Shown in pieces: positions 33,326 to 46,600 of a DNA stretch of 64,000 nucleotides. The notes under the pieces were generated by a model. That model was not told where the DNA came from. It saw only the letters and a list, made by a program, of their open reading frames with translations, and ran no database searches. Location: contig OY856409.1 in the NCBI GenBank assembly GCA_963693085.1, forward strand, positions 244,870,058 to 244,934,057, in the 5' to 3' direction. The position numbers were made by a program, and so were the translations under genes. The first letter of the stretch is position 1. Every line of letters starts with the position of its first letter. The DNA is from Alisma plantago-aquatica (taxonomy: Eukaryota; Streptophyta; Magnoliopsida; Alismatales; Alismataceae).

Positions 33326-36300
33326 GAAGGTTCTTCACTTAATCTTTAATAATGATTAAATTTTACAAATTCTGTAGAACCCAAGGGAGTTATTAAAGGA
33401 TTATCCAAAAGACAGAGGTGTCTAGAAAAGGATCACGATCGGGGGCTGGCAATATTTTCCTCCGCACCGCTAGTCAGAATACAAGGACTCTCGGATTTGT
33501 GTGACTGCCTGGCCAAAGTCTTAGGGTATGATTTGAAATAAGATACCTTTAGGACCCTCTCATCTTGTTCATCCCTTCTGAACTCAAATTCTATTAAGGA
33601 CCTTAAGGATTAGGGTTTCCTCTCTTCTCCTCACCCTCTTGAGGTATGGGTAAGGTTGATAAGGATTAAGGGATCCTCCACCAAATTAATGAAAAGCATG
33701 TAAATAAGATGTCATGGACATAAGCTTAATAGATTAAGCACAAACTAAAGAATAGATACATGCTTAGGTTGTACGACACAACTTGTCATTTCCCTCAGGA
33801 GAGACTTGAGGATAGACCTCCTTGTCAGGGGGATGAGTAGAGAGAGTTAGTCTTGGAGGTAGAGACCTCCATTGAAGGTGGATACCTAGCACATCCTTTG
33901 AGGATGATGTTAACCCTAACCCTAAGTAGAGGTTAGAGAGAGAGATAACATAATGAGCTAGATGTCATGGTAGACTAGGTGTTTGGATATACATGCCTTG
34001 GATGCCATATGAACCATGAGAAGTTGATGATCGAGGTACCTTTGGCAACCCAACCCTGGGAAGGGTCGTGCATGTTTGAGCAAAGGATAGCTCCTTCATG
34101 GATGAGGTTAGAGAAGAACCTATAGAAACCTTTTGGGTTGTTGCAAGTAGGGTATAGCTTACACCCAGAGTGCGTTAGTAGTGTTGATAGTTGAATGAAA
34201 CCCTAGATAAGGGATCATGTTGGATAGCTTATGAGATAAACATAAAGAGCTAAGGATGATCTTGAGCCAAACATAAGTTGAGCATAGGCTTCACCCAGGT
34301 AGGAGTATGCTTGTGAGCATGAGCCTTCATGGAGAGAGAACCTCTAGTAGTATGGCTGGATGTGGAGTTAGCTCTAGAGAGAGAAAGCAAGAACCCAACA
34401 AGGAGGTTGGAAGCCTAAAACCTCGAGATATGAGGAATAGTGGGGAGTCGAGAATGATGCGACCTAAGTGGATGATAGTGGTTGCCTTATGCGTGATCCC
34501 TGGAGGCTGATGATATCTTAGTTTCCTTTAGAGGAACCAAACCCTAAAGAGAGGATGATGCCTCTGGAACCTATGTGCCTATAGTATAGGAGTTTACCTA
34601 CTGAGATGAGACAAAGAGTGCCTTAGACTCTTAGGAGGTTCAAGTAACCAGTTGTGGGGCTTTATACCTAGTTGGTTGTCCTTGAGGAGGACTCAACTCT
34701 CAGGTGTTGCTCATATAAAAGGATCATGGGAGTACATAGCATACCTTGGACATGCTTGATTTGTGGTTAAGAGGTTGAGCATGTAGTTGGATATCCAAAA
34801 GTGAACCTAGGGTTCTTGGCCGAAGAGGGGAAGTGGTGTACCTAATGCTCATGATGAGAATTGAGCCTCTATAGTTTTGAGCATGGTACTCTTCATGTAT
34901 AGAGGAAAAGGAAACCCCTTAAGTTAAAGGTAGGTTTGATGAACCCCTCAAAACTAAGTTGACCTAATGTTGAGGAAAGAGAACAAGTATGACCTAGCAT
35001 ACGTGATCTGCCTATGCCTTAGTAGCGGCTGGGTTAGGCATGTTCATGTGAATATAAACCCTAAAGACAGTTGTGACCTTGTGGTCAAGAGTTGTAGTTT
35101 CCTTCCATCCTGGGAGAGGGACCCTTTGGTAGGGTGTATACCAGTTTTTTTGGCTTTGATGTAACCTAAAGAGGTTTCATAAGATCTGAGGAGCTAAGTG
35201 AAGAGTACATGGTATGAGAATGAACCTACAGACCCATAGATAACCATCTCTATGTGCATGTGAATGTGTTACTATGGAGGTAACTAGTATGGGGCCTGAC
35301 CAAGGTAGGCAGGTCGCCATGATCCCTGAGAAAGGATGAAAGACAACCCAAGAATGTAGAGAGAGAGGTGATGAAGGCTTGGGTAAGGTCCTAAGTCGGA
35401 CATATACTATGATAGAATCCTACGTCTATCCTAGGGTCAGGTGGGGATAAGACCGATGGAAGTAGGAGTTACCTAATTCCCTAGTTGCACATGACCATAG
35501 GGTTGGGAGGTAACAGTTATCATTGTCTGAGGGCCATGGGTTAGGAGATTGATCACCTTCATAAACTCATGGGACCCAAAGGGCAGATGAGTAGGGTACT
35601 CTCTGATGCATGAGGGAAGAGGGATGACCCCAAAAGTGTCGGCACCCTATAGACCTAGAGGAGATGACCAAGGATTGTGTAGTAACCCAAGTAGAGACCA
35701 GTTTTCCATGGAAGCAACTTTGATATCCTGATGTCTTTGATGTAGAGACAGGTGCGGCACATTTCAACTCAGCTTTAAAGGTGTACTGGCAAGGTGGGAT
35801 GTACCATCTCTACTCTTGGAACAGAAAGAACTCTGTATTTGGACTATAGCCAAATGCTTATTTCCTCTTGTTATGGGAGTGAGAGATAGGACAGTACCCG
35901 TACCACACACCAAGGATAAGGATGGTGTGAGTTGAGACGTTGCTATAGAAAGGATAACATACCCTGGTGAAGTGAATGATACATGGATGGTTTGCAAACA
36001 CTAAGAGAAGTAGTGTAGTCAGCTTATGAGGATGTTTTATCAGGAACTATGTGGAATTTGCAAGTTAACCAAGGTCGAGTTCGATCACAGTGAGGATGAG
36101 CTCAGAGCTTCTTGATGAAGATAGACTTAGAGTTTGAGATGAGATGATAAGTATAATACATGGAGGTGTATGTTACCTAACACTCAAGGATAAGAAGTGG
36201 TAATGAATGCTCTGGTTGAGATCTAGCTGCCTAGTTTAGTTAGAGGCTAGAAGAAGTTGAGGTTGTTTGGCTAACCCTAAGTTTGGAAAGAAGATGTGTT

Positions 36301-37671
36301 TTGGCTAACACTCGGATGTAATAAGATATGTTGAACAAGTTAATGGTTGTTTGGCTAGCCAGTTTAGTCCTTGATGTAGTAAAAGGATGGTGATAGAACC
36401 TCAGGTACACTTCTTTGGATAGGAAGGTAATAAAACCCTTTTGAGAGTGGTTTAGGGTTTTTGAGGTATCAAGCTTGAGGAATCATAACAATACAGGAGT
36501 TCATGATATACCTTGGTACTACAAAGATAGTAAGTGATGGTAGCACTCTGGATGCTTAAAACAAAGTTGCATGTAGCATGTGGCCATGCAAGCCAGAGGT
36601 GAAGGACGAACACCATTAACCCAGGGCATGGATATAAAGTATAAAGAGTTCCCGAGAGGGAATGGGAGTTCATCACTATGGATGTTGTGAGCCTCTCCTA
36701 GACCAAGTAGGTCAAGATACGGTATGGGTTATGGTAGTTCGCCTTACCTAGATGACATGATAAAGGAAGAGTTCTGTCAAGGGATAGATCTGGTTGAACT
36801 ACATATGAAAAGAGATGGTTCAACTGCACCATGATGCGAGTTCGAAGGTCTTTGAGTTTGATCTAAAGGTTCCCTTCCAAAAGTGGAGTGGGTACGTGAA
36901 GAACTCAATGATAGTACAGTTTATCACCCCTAACTAATGGTTAGTGTGACCCAGACTAGAGGGTCTGATGAGAGAAAGTGGGCTTGTTTAGGGTGATACA
37001 AAGAGACAGTTCTTAAGATGTGATGTTAACCACCATAGCCTTTATCGGGATGCAAGAAGTTCTAGAAGGAGGTTGTGTCAGTCACTACTTCATTAAGATG
37101 ATGTTGGTGAAGGAGGCCTCGCAAAGGTCAGAAAAGAACCACAGTGTGTGCAGATGAAGTCACTTTGATCGTGCAATGGACGAGAGAGAGCCCAGTGGTG
37201 ACATGAGTCACGAGCTGATGTAAAGCAGACTAACATGCAGTTCACTGTGGGAGGATATGTGATGTGAAAATCCGACCCCTCTAAGCTATAGTTGAGAAAG
37301 CTGAGTCCCCGATATATGGGTCTATTTGAGATGGATTGGTGGAGAGGGTGGTGTTTATCCTTGCCCCTCAGGATAACATGATGTGTAATGTGTTCTATGA
37401 GTCTGATCTAGAGCACTATGTGAGGTATCCAAGCCATGTGTTGAGCCCTGAACCTATTCAGCTTTTGAGAGGCTGAAATGTCCTGAGTAACCTATGAGGG
37501 TATGATATACCAAGGTAAGAAAGAACTCAGATGGAAGAATATGAGATGATGAAGGTTCTTGGGAAGCGCCAAGGAAAGGGTGATGCCGCATGGGAGCCCT
37601 GATGGACGTATGAAAGGCTTATCCTGAACTGTTTGTTTGCTTGATGGAATTTTGAGGGCAAAATTCTTATT
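33326..37671 (+). pseudogene. pol: Eroded internal region of LTR-B with traces of chromovirus-like pol
   Basis: No ORF above 80 codons, yet colinear traces of a Tekay/Del-type Ty3/gypsy pol can be read. A CGICKLTKVE stretch near 36,050 resembles the integrase zinc finger. WEFITMDVV near 36,660 matches the first integrase Asp region. VYHP near 36,920, followed by a stop and a decayed TDGQSE-like stretch, matches the DDE core region. YPSHVLSPEPIQLL (about 37,427-37,468) and GDAAWEP near 37,580 match the C-terminal tail. Gag, protease and RT are not recognisable by eye. Most changes needed to explain the traces are transitions. About 0.5 kb extra lies between the zinc finger and the core. Confidence 0.5.
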
Positions 37672-37683
37672 TGAGGGGAAGGA
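37672..37683 (+). other. Polypurine tract of LTR-B
   Basis: GAGGGGAAGGA directly precedes the 3' LTR edge, as required for plus-strand priming. The adjacent upstream text (GAGGGCAAAATTCTTATTTG) is typical of the 3' end of chromovirus pol. Confidence 0.75.
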
Positions 37684-40600
37684 CGTTACAACCCCAATTT
37701 TTGGGTTCATTTGGTGAGAAATGTGATTTCTCATAATAAAGATAATTGAACAAATAATGATGTCTTTGATTGAATGCATGAATTTTATTTACAATAGCCT
37801 TGATGTTTGTGTTGAGGGCTTTATTGGCTATTGGGCCCAATAACAAGGAAATTCAATTAATTAATGAATAACTGAGAATTTAAAAGAAAGATGTGGAAAC
37901 CTCTAGAAGGCAAATCCAAAGAGGGATTTCATGCCTCTTGGGTTCCTTGGGTTCCAAGGAGTCCAAACTTGCATAAAGAGTGCAATAAGAAAAGAAAAGA
38001 TCAATTAAGTATTTCTTTATTAAGAAAGAAATTGAAAATATTAATGAAAGGTGGAAAAGAGATGAAAAGAGGTATAATTGAGTTATCCTTGGTGGAATTT
38101 CGTATCCCAAGGATTCCTAATGTTAAAAGGAAAACCAATGAGGAAATAAAAGAGAAATAAAGAGAAATCCACAAAGAGAGATATTTTAATAAGAAATAAA
38201 CAAGATAATGTCGAATAATGCATTTAGGTGCATCTAGAAGGATAATGAATATTCAATAAAAAAGGTATTTCGAAATAATAGAGTGCCTTAGGATCCAAGG
38301 AGTCCCAATGAAGAAAGAGGAAAGAGAAAATACCAATAAAGTCAAATAAGAGGATAATGTGATGCTTAATGAATGAATTTCATGGTTTTAGTAAAAGGGT
38401 GATATTTTTCTTCTAAAGGAAACTATAATTTCGTGCTTAGGAGTAAAAGTCAAGCATAAGTGAGTCTAAGAGAAAGTATTTTCGAAATCCTAATATTTGG
38501 AAGAAAAAAAAAGGAAAGGAAAAATCAAAAGATAAAGAAGAGAGAGAAGGTTTCTTCTCATTAAAGGAATAGGAGTCCTAATGGGAATGGGACTTGTTCC
38601 CTCTTGGATGAACATTCCGGGGCATGGATACCCTCCCCTATATAAGGGGTAGAGCCCTTGGCCAAGATTAGGAGAATCCCATGCGCTCTTCTCTCTCTAC
38701 TCTTCATCTTCTTCGTTCAACCCTAGCTGTGAAGATCGTGTTTCTCCTAGGGCAGCAAGAAGTCGGGAGGCTATCTCGTTTGTTGTACAACGGCCCACGT
38801 TGCCGGAAGGGATCTCTGCCATCCCCTTGGGCTCCAGTGCAGGCTTGTCGGCCACAACACGACTGCCATGACTGGCCACAAGTTGCAAACCAAACCAACC
38901 AGAACCAGCAGTGCTGGTCATGAGTGGAGGGCACCTTTGGGTGCGTGGGGATATGGCGGAAGAAGGTCTAAGTTTCCAAGAAGGTTCGTGCCTTGGAAAG
39001 GTGGAATGCAATCTCGCGATCAATTACAGCACGGCTGCATCGTGGCAGAGAGTCGCGGATGATCTGGGCTTGCATGCGGCTGCTATGGCCACATATTCAA
39101 GGTGCTTTGGGTGCGCCAAGGTACGGCGGGGGCAGTAGCACTGTCCTGGGTGACTTTCGAGGTGAAGGGAGGCTAAGAGAAGCTGCGCCCAGTATGGCTA
39201 GGGTGACGCAGCGGCCCCCTGCGGAGGTTGAATACGGCTTGCAGCCGTTGGACGATTTTGCCCCAAGCGCGCAATAGTGGACCGCAACTAAAGATGGGCA
39301 TAAAGGTCATTTCAAAATATTTCCTAATGCATGGAGATAGAGCGACGTGGCGCCCTCTCATTGACTGTGGTAAGTGATTCCTTACTAAAATCATATATAA
39401 TTATTGGTAGGTCGAATAAGGACATGTTATACATGAAAGTTGATCAGAAAAATGTGAAGAATTCAATAAAAATATAATTGGAGCTTGATTCCTCTTGAAA
39501 TTCGAATAGTAATGGAAGATGTCAACTGTGATGTATTAATGTTTAAAGAACCCTATTTTGATATGAATAATATATTTATAAGGGTTTAATGGATGATTAG
39601 AGTTGGTATTTAAGTGTTAATGATAAAAGGAACATTAGGAACAGAAAATATGATTTTTGCACGTAATTAGTTTAATTGAGAATTCATGTGCATAAGTATG
39701 CTTAATGGGCCTTGAAACCCTAATGTTGGTAATTAGGATTACTAATGGCTTTAATTATTCGATTTCATGAATAGAACTAAGTTTTCATGGTTAAAAGTTA
39801 TCTCGAGCATTAACGTTCCTAATTTGTGGATAAATAACCTTAATATAGAAATTGGGGTTTTTTAATGAATCGAGATGGAAATAATGACAAATAGAGTTCG
39901 CATGTGAATTCAATCATAATGAACTATGAATTGATGATAAATGTGTATAATGATATTGTCATGAATTAAAAGGATAAAAATAGTATCTTTAATGTAAAAG
40001 GGGCGTAATGAGCTTAATTAATGGTTAATTATGCCTTTAATCTTGAATTGAGGATTAGATGTGGAAATAGTTAGGGTTTGTGATCAATTGCTTTAAATTA
40101 GGGTTTAAAATAGTAAAAGATGAAGGGAAACCCTAATTGCAATGAAACCCTAAAAGTGGACTAGAAACCCTAGGAAGCGAGCTAGATTTAATAAATCTTG
40201 ATGACATGAGTAGTAAAAGGGAATTACATGATTATTTCAGGATCTTGTTGAAAATGCTTGCTTGCTTGGATTCTTATTTGCATGGATATTTATGTTCAAA
40301 TCACCAGATCAGGTATGTGGTTAATTATGAATAACTGCCTTAGTTTCTCGAGGATTTTTCGGATGGTTAATCGCATTGAATGCAAATTATCAGTTTGGAT
40401 ATTCATACTTGCAAACTATAAAGTCACTATGATTATCACATTAATAATAGAAGTATGGATTCTCACACTTACATGCCACCCTGATGGATGATGCCAAAGG
40501 TCAGGCCCAGATAGGTAGACCGATGGACACCTTGAGTGGTGACCCCAGGCACCAAGCTCGGGAATGAGAAGGTGGCCTATGATATTGCATGACTAGTGGG

Positions 40601-41142
40601 AACCATGGGTGGTGACCCCCAGGCACCAAGCTCGGGATTGAGAAGGTGGCCTTAAGTCATTGGCAAAGGAAACCCTAAGGTGAGTATGCCAGGGTTATGG
40701 CAAAAGCGGTGGAGAATGTCATACTGAAAAGTGTATATTGGCTTGTCAATTAATTTGATTGTGATTATTAAATTGTTAGCCATATTTGTAAGATTTTGGT
40801 TGTTCCCACATACCAGTATATTTCGATATACTGACCGACGTTTTGTTTGTCGGCATTTTAGGAACAACAATTGAAAGAACAAATAGTAAAATGACACGTT
40901 CTGGAAATAAGAACTAAAGTGTAAGGATGATTAGATACAATAATTCAAGCTCTGGATAGATAGATTTCCAAAGTTTTCAAAGGTAAGCAAAGTTTTAATT
41001 TTATACCCAAATTCCAGTTAGTTAGTAGAATTTCTTAATTAATATTGATTATTTGTCGAACCTTTGATCCTGTTAATTGAATAACGGCTCTGACCTTTAG
41101 GTCTCCCTTAATTGGGGGTTACCGGGAGGCGGGGTCGTTACA
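37684..41142 (+). repeat. LTR-B 3' LTR
   Basis: Starts CGTTACAACC (T to C against the 5' copy) and ends GTCGTTACA. It is 21 bp longer than the 5' copy, mostly because of 17 bp (AATTGCAATGAAACCCT) present at about 40,136 and absent near 32,326. The TATA box is at 38,639-38,648. A C to T change creates a TGA near 39,060 in the copy of the 136-codon ORF. Confidence 0.9.
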
Positions 41143-42206
41143 AGATAGTGTGTATGATAAGTTTGGGGGGAGGTCCGAACATGCATGCTTGGTACACTTA
41201 CTTGCGAAAAATCTCTATACCCTAATTTTTTTTAGTTCTGAACTTTATTACAATAATTTTGTAGAATTATAATAAAATCAAAATTAGATACCCTTCTAGT
41301 TGTAAATATCTTTGTCATGATTAGCCTGAGGAGGAATGTTTTTGACATATAGGCATATTTTGAATCCAATTTTACTGAACGTTGTCATTGCTCTTACCTT
41401 AGACCTTCTTGTCTTCAAGCTAGTTATTAGTGTAATCATTCCAAGAGTGATGTTTTGGACTGTTAATTAATCTAATGAAAATCTATTGACTATCTCTTTA
41501 CCTCATTCCTGTCTCAAGACACTGTAGGAAGTAAAGGAAATCTACTTCCCAGGAAAAAAAACCCTTTGAAGGATGACCCCGTTTGGTGCACTCCTTGTCG
41601 ATCTCCTAGATTCCCAATACAAGTTGAAAAATGCAAACACATGCAATAGAGGAAACACCTACCCCTTCTAGTGCTAATTATGGGAATAAAAGAGGATTGG
41701 CAGCCCACTTTTCACTAAAAATCCTTTTGGCTTATCCTTGAGAGAAAGAATGTGAGTCAAGCATCAAATAAAAACATGATCTTTGTGCCCGGTAAGATGC
41801 CAAAAGGATCCACCCATTCACTATATTTCTGCACTCAAGAACGCATATATGTCATGACCAGTAGTGGAGCCCGAAATCCAACAAAAACCCACCTAACTTT
41901 CGATAGAAACGTCACAATACCACCTAAAACTACATCAAGTTTGATATTTGAGTAGCAATATTTTACAACGATATTCACGGTTCAGTGACCCTAGAAAGAC
42001 AGGAAATACCAACAACCTTATCCTACCCGTACACTACTAGCTAGGACTGTTTAAAAAGAAGTTTGGTGTGAAAGCTACCTCTGGTGGTGTCTTGTATAAG
42101 TACAACTTAGAAATGAGGTTGATGGATAATCGTGAAGGAGACACTCCTATTGATAATAGGATGCACTAGAGACTAGAGGTCATGCAAATATGGATCTAAG
42201 ATAATG
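41143..42206 (+). other. Athila-2 tail between its two polypurine tracts
   Basis: Resumes Athila-2 after the LTR-B insertion. First tract AAGTTTGGGGGGAGG at 41,159-41,173; second AAACTTGGGGGAAT at 42,207-42,220. In between, GTTTGGTGTGAAAGCTA at 42,061 and nearby text match Athila-1 (13,617). No gene recognised; the ORF at 41,752-41,955 has no known motif. Confidence 0.5.
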
Positions 42207-43003
42207 AAACTTGGGGGAATATAAGAAGAGTGAGCCATTATGTAGAGGTTTTGACCTAAGGATGGTATAAGGATATGGTCAAAATCTTTTATTTATCATT
42301 AAGCACTCTACTCATTCTATTTCAATTTTATCAACATGTGTACATGAATGTGTACATGTTTTGGAGGGTCAAACATGGGTCAAATGACCTCAAATTTGAA
42401 CCATAGGCTATTAATGCCTAAACTTATGCTATGTATTTACATTTTCATTTTTCATGAGATATTGCCATCAACCACCATATTTTCCATTAATGTGTATATT
42501 AATGCATTTTATAATACAAAACTATTTTCTTAGCAATTCCTTTAATAAAATTCGAGATAAATATTATAAAGTCATTCAAGTGCCATGTCCCACCTCTTAT
42601 TCTCCTTTTTAATGTTTTAATAACATTTTGGAGGAGAGAGGAGATAAGAGGGTGAATATCTCATTAATAAAATTCAATTTCACCTTAATTCTTATTTCTT
42701 ATCCCAAAAGCCACAATTACTCTAAATTAACATAATCTACTCATTATCTCTCATAATTGGCCATTTTGCATTATTAAACTCTAATTAACACATAATTCGA
42801 GATATTTGTGCAAGCATCCATTCATTGTCATGAATGTGGGTAAATGTAGTTTAAGACATCCATCTTAGATCGAATTCAACATTGAGGCCAAAGAGGATAG
42901 AAAAAGCTAGGAAAATTTAGGGAAAATTTCAAAAAGGATGAGAAGGAAATGAAACCTTGAAAATGGGATAATTGAAAAAGAATCTGAGTTTCAGCCTGTT
43001 ACA
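42207..43003 (+). repeat. Second Athila-2 polypurine tract and possible 3' LTR
   Basis: The purine run AAACTTGGGGGAATATAAG and following bases up to 42,230 is followed by TGAGCC, and a CTGTTACA lies at 42,996-43,003 directly where LINE coding sequence begins on the other strand. This would give an LTR of about 0.77 kb, but no second copy is in the window, so the edges are tentative. Confidence 0.3.
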
Positions 43004-43634
43004 CTTGTTCTTTCTCAATCTTCCTTAAAATAGTAGGACACCTAGATATCTGACGGGAAAGTCAATTTCCCTGATCCCTAGTAGAGTGCTCAGGTGCTTT
43101 GGAGCTAGCTTTCTTTGAATTAGCTGGTGCTTGTCTGGATTCAGTTTTAGACCCAAGATGTTCTTGAAGTTACTCATACAGTTCATGTTGCCTTCTGCAT
43201 CCTTGTCTTTAACCTCAGAGAAATGAGTAGGCCATCATTAAATATAACATGGGAAACTGTCGTATCACCATCTTAAATAGGAAATATGGCTCCATCATCT
43301 ATTACTTTATTTAGAAAAGAATTTAATCCCAAATATAACATGGGAAACTGTCGTATCACCAGCTTTAATAGGAAATATGGCTCCATCATCTACAACTTTA
43401 TTTAGAATAGAATTTAATCCCTGCATACCTATGATAAAAAGGTAAGAGGGGAAAGGTTCACCTTGACAGATTCCCGTAGTCAATTGTAGAATATCAATAG
43501 GTTCTCTATTCACAAGAATTTGGAAGGAGGCTAAATTCATACATTCTTCAACTCATTGCAACCAACAAGGCAAAAAATCCATTTCATGTATAATGTTTAG
43601 AATGTAATCCCTATATATAGAGTCATATGCTTTT
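43004..43634 (-). pseudogene. L1-type LINE reverse transcriptase, 3' segment
   Basis: Minus strand. It begins at 43,634 with KAYDSIYRDYILN, continues through ILVNREPIDILQLTTGICQG (canonical RQGDPLSP motif, here CQGEPFPS) and YLFIIGMQGLNSIL, then GLKLNPDKHQ and VRYLGVLLF at about 43,130-43,030. This is the second half of a plant L1 RT. The polymerase ADD motif is not readable: after SHVIFG the frame is disturbed by a 91 bp tandem duplication (43,240-43,421). The segment continues the RT at 54,271, from which LTR-C separates it. Confidence 0.8.
43240..43421. repeat. 91 bp tandem duplication inside the LINE RT
   Basis: Two adjacent copies starting AAATATAACATGGGAAACTG at 43,240 and 43,331, differing at a few bases. 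It breaks the LINE frame (91 is not a multiple of three). Confidence 0.9.
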
Positions 43635-46600
43635 TGTAATGACCCATTTTCAAATTAATCAAATAATTAGGGTTTACTTGATTTATTGTATGCTTAACTA
43701 AGTTCATCATTGTTTAAAGCTTGATTAATGATGGTAGTTAAGTTTTGATGACTTAAATATAACGAGAAGGTTTAATCATACTTTGATTCACATAATTAAG
43801 GTCAAGATTTGGAAACCCTAATCAGCCCAAATTAGGGTTTTGATGACATATGGATACATAATTTGATATGTATAATGTCTCACTAAATGATTTTTAGTAT
43901 TTTATGTGTAACTATTATTTAATTGACATTTGGATATGATTTGGATATCGCAAATGTGAGCACTATTAAAAACGATCATATTTTTGAAGAATGTTCTAAC
44001 CTGTTTGTCAATCGAGTTTCAAACTCGACCGACCATATTTTCAAATTGATATAGTAGTGTGATAATTGAATTTTATCTTTTTATTGGTATATCCAATTGA
44101 TCTAAAATTTTAACTATAGTTGGAAACTCTATTATAGACATACTATTAAATTGGCATAATTTTTGGATGATTTTTATCTCTATAGAGAGGGGTGTCGGTC
44201 ATCTGTGCGGGACAAACTCGACCGACCATGTTGCAGACTGTAATATAGCAGTGTAGTATTTGATTTTGAGTTATTTATTGGTAACTCCAAATGATCCAAA
44301 AAAATTGTTGTTGCCTATAAACTCAGTTTCAAAGATTGGTTTAAAGTTTCATAATTTTTAGATGGTTTTTTATGTCTATAAAGTGTGGTGTCAGTTGAGT
44401 TTATAACTCAGCCGACCAAACAGTCTGAGCAAAATAAAAATACAATGAAGGGCTTGTTTGCAATTGTTCTAAGCAACCTCAATTCATCTATATGACTAAC
44501 CTAAAATACAAGGAGATGTCATAACTCGTCATTCTTGTACAAGAAATGAAATTCTAGAGAAATAGGAGAGCTAGGGTTTTGAGAAGAGAAAGTGGTGGAG
44601 ATGTTGACTTAGGGTTTCTCTATCCAAGATATGATGAAATCAAGTAAGTTTAGATTCTTTGCATAGAATTTCATGGTGAATATTATCTCACATGTCAAGA
44701 TTCTGTCCCTCCTCTGATTTGATTTGAAATCACATCAAATCTCCCCCTTTTCTCATTCTTTCTCTTCTAATCCCCATTTCTAGGGTTTCCGAGTTGAGAG
44801 GAGAAAAAATTGGATTCATTTTCTAGAGTTTGATTGGGTTTCCAAAAATTCAGAGGTTGACCTACGTTTTTAAGGTGCTTAGCACTTGAGGTGAGTGTTT
44901 TTCTCCCTCCTAAGCTATGTATTCATGCTGAAAGCCTAATTCAATTCAGCTAAAATAATAAGAAACTTTGGTTGTATATGTATGTGATTGGATATTGATT
45001 TGAAAAAGATATTGGGGGATCCAATTCTATTATTTTTTATTATTTCTCAATGATGGGAACTTGATTAGTTTCTGATATATTGATTGAGGATCCATGGGTA
45101 ATCTTATAGATGACGATGCTATTTCATGTGAATTTTGCCTAAAATTAGCCCAATGGCCGATATGCTTGGAATTGAATTGACATGTATAAAATCATATTTG
45201 AATTGTACTAGATTGCATTATACAAATGTATTGTTGAATGTTAATGGAATTGAATATAATATACATATAAGGATCAGTATGAGGTGACCACATATCTTGA
45301 TTAGGGTTTGTGTTGAGGAAATGAACCAAACGAGTCAATTAATCAATGTATTCTTATGATTGATGAATGGAATATGTGAAAATGGAAACTAGGGTTTCCA
45401 TGTGTGTGAATAGCCCTAATGAACCTTTATGCATCATTTTGAAATTACTTAGTGATATGGCTCTTATGATGTGTTGAACTAAGGATGACTTCTTGAAAAC
45501 CCTAGATGTTTAGTAATAAGATGAGTATGAGTGATAAATCTAGAACTTGTATATGATGTTGTAAATGTGATGAAATGTTGAATGTAAGTATCAATACTTC
45601 AATTAAAGATGTAAGAGTGTAACTAATATGATATAAGCCTAATGCATCTAATTTAGTACAATTTATGGAATAATGAGTAGCCGTCATATGAATGTGGGTC
45701 CTTTTATAAAAGTTACATAACAGTGATTTGTGAAGGATGATCAGAGATTATGATGCAAAAAGATGTAACCTAAACCATTCTTTTAAGATAAAGTGATTAT
45801 CATAATAAAGATTGATCATTTTTTATTATGGAAATGACATTAGTAGTCAATGACATGATACACTTATCTAAATATAAGAGATAATATGAACAAGATGTAC
45901 TTAATGGTAATTGCAAGTTAAAGATGAAACTAATGAAGTTAGTATGATGACGTATTTTATCTTTTATTTTAATTACATGTGTATTAACCCAAATTAAATG
46001 AAATATACTAAGAATTGGACTTTGATAAATGTTAAGTAGAAGAGAAGCATTGTATGTAAAGTGCATCAAGAAAGATTGGTCCATATAATGTAATGAATAT
46101 GTAATGAAAGAAGTTGACACTATTGAATATAAAATGAAGGAAAAAGATGGGAATCCGTAGATGACTCTAAAAATCTAACTGTTACCCTAAAATGATGAGT
46201 TTGATGTTGCTATGAATGACAATCTCAAATGAGGGATTAAGGGATGCACATAACTGTAGTTGAATTCAACTAAAAGATGAAATTCAAATATTTGAATTGA
46301 TTTACAAGAATGTGTTCTTGAATTGTGACTTGTAATCTGAGAATGGACTAATAGTAAAAGCTTCAAATGATAGTCAACATGTGTTGATTAGTAACCCCAT
46401 CTGAAGAATGTGAAATAAAAGAAGAAGAGAACTAAGTCTATTATGCATGTATATGCATGAAATTTATTTGCATCTATTGAGATTGGATGGAACAAGCATA
46501 TGTTGTATGATAAATCTATTCTGAGTATGATGAATGATACATGATATCTATTTGCTTTTACTATTGCTAGTTCTAATGCCTCTGCTAATATTTGTTAAGA

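Larger units (their letters stand above)
29874..41142 (+). mobile_element. LTR-B: Ty3/gypsy element with 3.4 kb LTRs, nested in Athila-2
   Basis: Two long direct repeats (29,874-33,311 and 37,684-41,142) flank 4.4 kb with a PBS at the left and a PPT at the right, so this is a complete LTR retrotransposon in + orientation. Athila-2 sequence resumes on the right with AAGTTTGGGGGGAGG at 41,159. The expected 5 bp target duplication is not visible (CTGAG left, AGATA right). The first ~490 bp of the LTRs differ at about 8 positions by my count, so this insertion is younger than LTR-C and LTR-D. Confidence 0.85.

Noticed and set aside
33903..33925. Telomere-like TAACCCTAACCCTAAG
   Set aside because: Only about two units of CCCTAA; no array, so not an interstitial telomere.
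29874..41142. Segmental duplication of a host region
   Set aside because: The copies have TG...CA-type edges with a PBS after the first and a PPT before the second, so they are LTRs.
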